Of a stretch of DNA of 8,502 nt, positions 6,385 through 8,502 are shown in pieces. The notes beneath the pieces are model-generated. The model was given only the letters and a program-made list of their open reading frames with translations, did not search any database and was not told the DNA's origin. Location of the stretch: positions 1 to 8,502 of the forward strand of contig JAKEIF010000265.1 of the NCBI GenBank assembly GCA_022545875.1. The letters run 5' to 3'. The position numbers and the translations under genes were made by a program. Numbering within the stretch: position 1 is the stretch's first letter; each line of letters opens with the position of its first letter. The DNA is from Nitrososphaera sp. (lineage in GTDB: Archaea; Thermoproteota; Nitrososphaeria; Nitrososphaerales; Nitrososphaeraceae).

Positions 6385-7206
6385 GTGCAAACAGCGCAAG
6401 CTAGGTCGTATGTAAGGATAATAGTTATCGTTTCGGTATTGTTAGGAGTGGCGGTAGCCGCCTCGATATTGCTCCCCTTTGCAAAGGTGTCATATGCAAA
6501 ATCAGAGAATCTTTACGTGATATACTACGGTCACTTGGTAGATGCATCAGGCGCAATGACTGAGGAGGCAAGGATGATACTGGAGGCCAACCCCTCAATG
6601 GCAATTGTGCCGTATTCTTTTCCAAATGGAGAACCAAACCTCACGCCAGAATTGCGGCAGGCATTTGCAGAACGCGGGATAAAGGTGATCACGTACACAT
6701 GGACTAATTATTCCGCAAGGCCGCTTGGCGAAGTGACTGCAGAAATTGACGGATACGTGTCGCAGTCAGATGGCATTTTCGTTGACGAGGTGACAAACAT
6801 TGAGAATGATGCCGAGTTTTCGTATTACTCTGCAATCTACAACCATGTCAAAGACAACTATGGGGACGAAAAGCTAGTCATAATGAACCCCGGCCATTAC
6901 AAGGTGAGCGAACAGATAATGCAGATTTCTGACATAGCTAGCCTTGAAGAGGAATGGGTTTACTACGACTCTATGCCGTGGAAGTCAAAATATCCACCGT
7001 CTCGGTTCATGGGAGTTTCAAGTAACGAATACTGCGGACAATGTGTGAATGAAGATAATGCGGGAGCCAGGACAGCCGAGGCGTGGAACAGCGGGATTGG
7101 GTACCACTTCTCTACAGACATGTACATCAATTTGCCTGGTTGGTTTGGTGAATATATCTCGTCGGTGAATAGCGAAAAAACGGCTGAAGTCTCTACGCAC
7201 GAATAG
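6385..7206 (+). CDS. Membrane-anchored or secreted spherulin-4-like protein (putative TIM-barrel glycosidase)
   Basis: A 273-residue protein resembling the spherulation-specific family 4 (spherulin-4) cell-surface proteins, which are TIM barrels related to glycoside hydrolases. Residues 11-32 are a strongly hydrophobic segment serving as signal or membrane anchor, so the rest is outside the cell. Family-like signatures follow: an early YVIYYG strand, NPSMAIVPYS (69-78), GIKVITYTWTNYSARPLGEV (98-117), IDGYV, the acidic DGIFVDEV (129-136) where catalytic Asp/Glu would be expected, YYSAIYNHVKDNYG (147-160) and NPG (168-170). CGQC (217-220) is an unusual close cysteine pair. The only start in frame is GTG 6385; upstream the frame closes at 6358-6360 and no ATG is present. 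A role in polysaccharide or cell-envelope turnover is inferred from the family. The substrate is unknown. Confidence 0.85.
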   Translation: MQTAQARSYVRIIVIVSVLLGVAVAASILLPFAKVSYAKSENLYVIYYGHLVDASGAMTEEARMILEANPSMAIVPYSFPNGEPNLTPELRQAFAERGIKVITYTWTNYSARPLGEVTAEIDGYVSQSDGIFVDEVTNIENDAEFSYYSAIYNHVKDNYGDEKLVIMNPGHYKVSEQIMQISDIASLEEEWVYYDSMPWKSKYPPSRFMGVSSNEYCGQCVNEDNAGARTAEAWNSGIGYHFSTDMYINLPGWFGEYISSVNSEKTAEVSTHE

Positions 7207-7438
7207 AGGCGACTTGGGTTGCTTCGGCCCTTGGTGCTTGCGATTGCTTCAAAAACATGCCAAGCAGCTTGTCGCATATCGCCGGCGAGTTTATCCTGAT
7301 ATCCAACGCGGTCAGCTTGTTAGAGTAGAACAGAAAGACAACTTCTTCAGCTGTAACCGCGTTTTCCCTCATCATTGTCGCTAGCTCTGACTTGGGCGTA
7401 TGCAAGAGCTCCATTTTTCTTGGTCGTTCTAATTCCAT
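7193..7438 (-). CDS. Small uncharacterised protein (81 aa)
   Basis: I do not recognise this family. The product is a small soluble protein with a charged N-terminus, two helix-like stretches (SELATMMRENAVTAEEV and ICDKLLGMFLK) and a strand-like VVFLFYSNKLTALDIRI between them, a plausible small alpha/beta fold. Its last 14 bases overlap the end of the spherulin-4-like gene tail to tail. The frame allows an ATG at 7471 that would add 11 residues, but that codon lies upstream of the only TATA-like box; ATG 7438 lies 26 bases from the box centre and fits the leaderless pattern of neighbouring genes, so I chose it. The frame being free of stops with sensible composition, plus a well-placed promoter, supports a real gene. 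Confidence 0.6.
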   Translation of the reverse strand: MELERPRKMELLHTPKSELATMMRENAVTAEEVVFLFYSNKLTALDIRINSPAICDKLLGMFLKQSQAPRAEATQVASIRA

Positions 7439-7461
7439 GCGAACACAAGCGGGGGGATAGC

Positions 7462-7468
7462 TAAAAAG
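7462..7468 (-). promoter_or_regulatory. TATA box of the small unknown gene, overlapping a T-tract
   Basis: On the minus strand CTTTTTA is centred 26 bases before ATG 7438. The same T5 run sits four bases after the large hairpin that follows the cyclase gene, so one short stretch may serve as terminator for one gene and promoter for the next. Confidence 0.5.
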
Positions 7469-7471
7469 CAT

Positions 7472-7526
7472 GGTGCTGTACCTTTCTCGTATTAGCGTCT
7501 AGAGGACTCTACGCTATCACAGCACC
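7472..7526 (-). terminator. Long imperfect hairpin at the cyclase 3' end, followed by T5
   Basis: Nested inverted repeats: GGTGCTGT (7472-7479) with ACAGCACC (7519-7526), TAGCG (7493-7497) with CGCTA (7512-7516), and TAGAG (7500-7504) with CTCTA (7507-7511). About 17-18 base pairs can form, with a 13-base against 2-base internal loop, a TC bulge and a tight apex. The outer arm includes the last two cyclase codons and the first base of its stop. On the minus strand it is followed after four bases by TTTTT, so a terminator is the simplest reading. Confidence 0.6.
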
Positions 7527-8155
7527 GCAAGGGCGCGGACAGGCGAGCCGGTTGAGCCCTGAATTTTCAGCGGTGCCACGACTAGCAGAAACCGATTCAT
7601 TGATATTCTATTCAGGTTGCAGAGATTTTCTACCACAAGTATGTTTTCTGATAACAATATCTTGTGGGCTGTAAATGCTGCATCCGCCCCAGCGTCGATA
7701 CTTGGACCATCGATAGCAACGATTGAAACCTTTTTGCGCACGAGAAATCTTGCCGCGCTTGCGGACAGGCCCGGGTTTTCAGTCATGTAGTTTCGCGCTC
7801 GAATTTTCTTTTCCCACCCTGTAGCAATAACTACTGCGTCGTTTGCCTTGATCTCTTGGTCCTTGAGGTCACTTGCGTCGACAAGCTCATTAAGCTTCTT
7901 TGGAATTCTGACGACGACAGCCTCTGCCACAAATCTATTGGCGACAACTCTATCGATACTTGGCCGACCGGGGACAAAGTGCGAGGGCGCATCCATGTGG
8001 GTTCCTGTGTGAGTGCTCATGAAAAGCGCCTCAGAGTCATATCCGTGTTTTGAAAAGCTGGTCCAAGGTACAAAACAAGGCTGGGGCGAGCCTGGAAAGA
8101 CCTTGAGAGACTGGGATATTTTCAGCGAAAGATCGATTACTCTCACTTCATTCAT
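7517..8155 (-). CDS. Cyclase / kynurenine formamidase-family metal-dependent hydrolase
   Basis: A 212-residue protein of the cyclase family (PF04199), which includes KynB-type arylformamidases and other metal-dependent amide or lactone hydrolases. The start VIDLSLKIS is the typical first strand. The signature HTGTHMDAPSHF (residues 49-60) gives His49, His53, Asp55 and His59 as metal and catalytic residues. The C-terminus has the family ENLCNLNRI segment and an RFLLVVAPLKIQGSTGSPVRALA ending. Length is normal for the family and the catalytic set is complete. No tryptophan-degradation genes lie nearby, so a true kynurenine formamidase role is not supported by context and the substrate is open. 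ATG 8155 is the natural start. It is divergent from the RAM-domain gene, with 86 bases between the start codons. Confidence 0.93.
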   Translation of the reverse strand: MNEVRVIDLSLKISQSLKVFPGSPQPCFVPWTSFSKHGYDSEALFMSTHTGTHMDAPSHFVPGRPSIDRVVANRFVAEAVVVRIPKKLNELVDASDLKDQEIKANDAVVIATGWEKKIRARNYMTENPGLSASAARFLVRKKVSIVAIDGPSIDAGADAAFTAHKILLSENILVVENLCNLNRISMNRFLLVVAPLKIQGSTGSPVRALAVL

Positions 8156-8169
8156 GGTATGCTTTGTGC

Positions 8170-8177
8170 TAATAAAA
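8170..8177 (-). promoter_or_regulatory. TATA-like box of the cyclase gene
   Basis: On the minus strand TTTTATTA is centred about 18-19 bases upstream of ATG 8155, a little closer than at the other genes here, so the exact box could be shifted a few bases upstream (ATTTTAT). Confidence 0.35.
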
Positions 8178-8212
8178 TCTGATGACGTATTGGTACTTTG
8201 TGTGGCGATTTG

Positions 8213-8220
8213 TTTAATTA
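8213..8220 (+). promoter_or_regulatory. TATA box of the RAM-domain gene
   Basis: TTTAATTA is centred about 25-26 bases before ATG 8242, which predicts a leaderless mRNA. It is part of the 12-mer also found before the radical SAM gene. Confidence 0.65.
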
Positions 8221-8241
8221 GTCAGGTCACGATAATCATTC

Positions 8242-8490
8242 ATGCCAACAGCATACGTCCTTATCAACTGCGACTTGGGTTCGGAAGAAGAGATAATCAA
8301 AGAGCTCAAAAAGCTGCCAGAAGCTGTTGAGGTATCAGGAGTCTATGGAGTATATGACATCATTGGCAAGATCAGGTCAGATTCCATGGACAGGCTGAGG
8401 GAGACAATTACCTGGCATGTGAGAAGGATTGACAAGGTGCGCTCTACTCTGACAATGATTGTGATTGAAGGTCAGGGAGAGAAAAAGTAG
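8242..8490 (+). CDS. Stand-alone Lrp/AsnC-type RAM (ligand-binding) domain protein
   Basis: An 82-residue protein consisting only of the RAM domain of Lrp/AsnC regulators, with no helix-turn-helix. It shows the usual beta-alpha-beta-beta-alpha-beta order: AYVLINCDLG (4-13), helix EEEIIKELKKL, strand EVSGVYGVYDIIGKI (30-44) with the conserved Gly and Asp of the YGVYDI turn, helix MDRLRETITWHV, then STLTMIVIEG (68-77). Such single-domain proteins are common in thaumarchaea. They oligomerise as the Lrp RAM domain does, may bind amino acids, and may modulate full-length Lrp proteins; that role is inferred from the family. ATG 8242 agrees with the TATA spacing and the complete gene ends just before the window edge. 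Confidence 0.93.
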   Translation: MPTAYVLINCDLGSEEEIIKELKKLPEAVEVSGVYGVYDIIGKIRSDSMDRLRETITWHVRRIDKVRSTLTMIVIEGQGEKK

Positions 8491-8502
8491 GTACTTACGA
8501 CA

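Noticed and set aside
8013..8330. Plus-strand frame across the cyclase/RAM intergenic region
   Set aside because: It runs antisense through the cyclase start, crosses the intergenic promoters and overlaps the well-supported RAM gene in another frame.
1..8502. CRISPR array, insertion sequence or transposase
   Set aside because: No regularly spaced repeats, no terminal inverted repeats around a transposase-like frame and no Cas or integrase motif were seen on reading both strands.

Overview
The window looks like a stretch of an ammonia-oxidising archaeon chromosome of the Nitrososphaera type (Thaumarchaeota). The clues are a stand-alone Lrp/AsnC-type RAM domain protein of the thaumarchaeal kind, a MEDS-domain protein, a tRNA-Lys with a canonical archaeal bulge-helix-bulge intron and no encoded CCA, exported proteins rich in N-glycosylation sequons, and genes whose TATA-like boxes lie about 25-30 bases upstream of the start codon, as in leaderless archaeal transcription. 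The genus is an inference from remembered family resemblance; no search was run.

Layout, left to right. (1) 2-370: the C-terminal part of a MEDS sensory-domain protein, cut by the left edge. (2) 523-3398: a translationally coupled two-gene operon (ATGA overlap) encoding a long alpha-helical cytoplasmic protein and a PDZ protein with a probable NTF2-like C-terminus. I recognise no named system for this pair; it is the best candidate in the window for something undescribed. (3) 3399-3707: a gene-poor gap that holds a decayed copy of the 3' end of a tRNA. (4) 3708-5090: a secreted metallo-beta-lactamase-fold hydrolase with an extra N-terminal domain. (5) 5204-5293, minus strand: tRNA-Lys(TTT) with a 16-nt intron, transcribed divergently from (6) a radical SAM protein with a SPASM-like Cys-rich tail (5380-6345). 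(7) 6385-7206: a membrane-anchored, spherulin-4-like putative TIM-barrel glycosidase. (8) On the minus strand, a small unknown gene (7193-7438) overlapping the end of the previous gene tail to tail, and a cyclase/kynurenine formamidase-family hydrolase (7517-8155), separated by a large hairpin that includes the cyclase stop codon. (9) 8242-8490: the RAM-domain protein, divergent from the cyclase gene.

Apart from the coupled pair at 523-3398, the genes look like single transcription units with their own promoters, so no pathway linking them all can be claimed. Two genes encode exported proteins acting at the cell surface or outside it (the MBL hydrolase and the spherulin-4-like protein). The cyclase, radical SAM and RAM proteins should be cytoplasmic.
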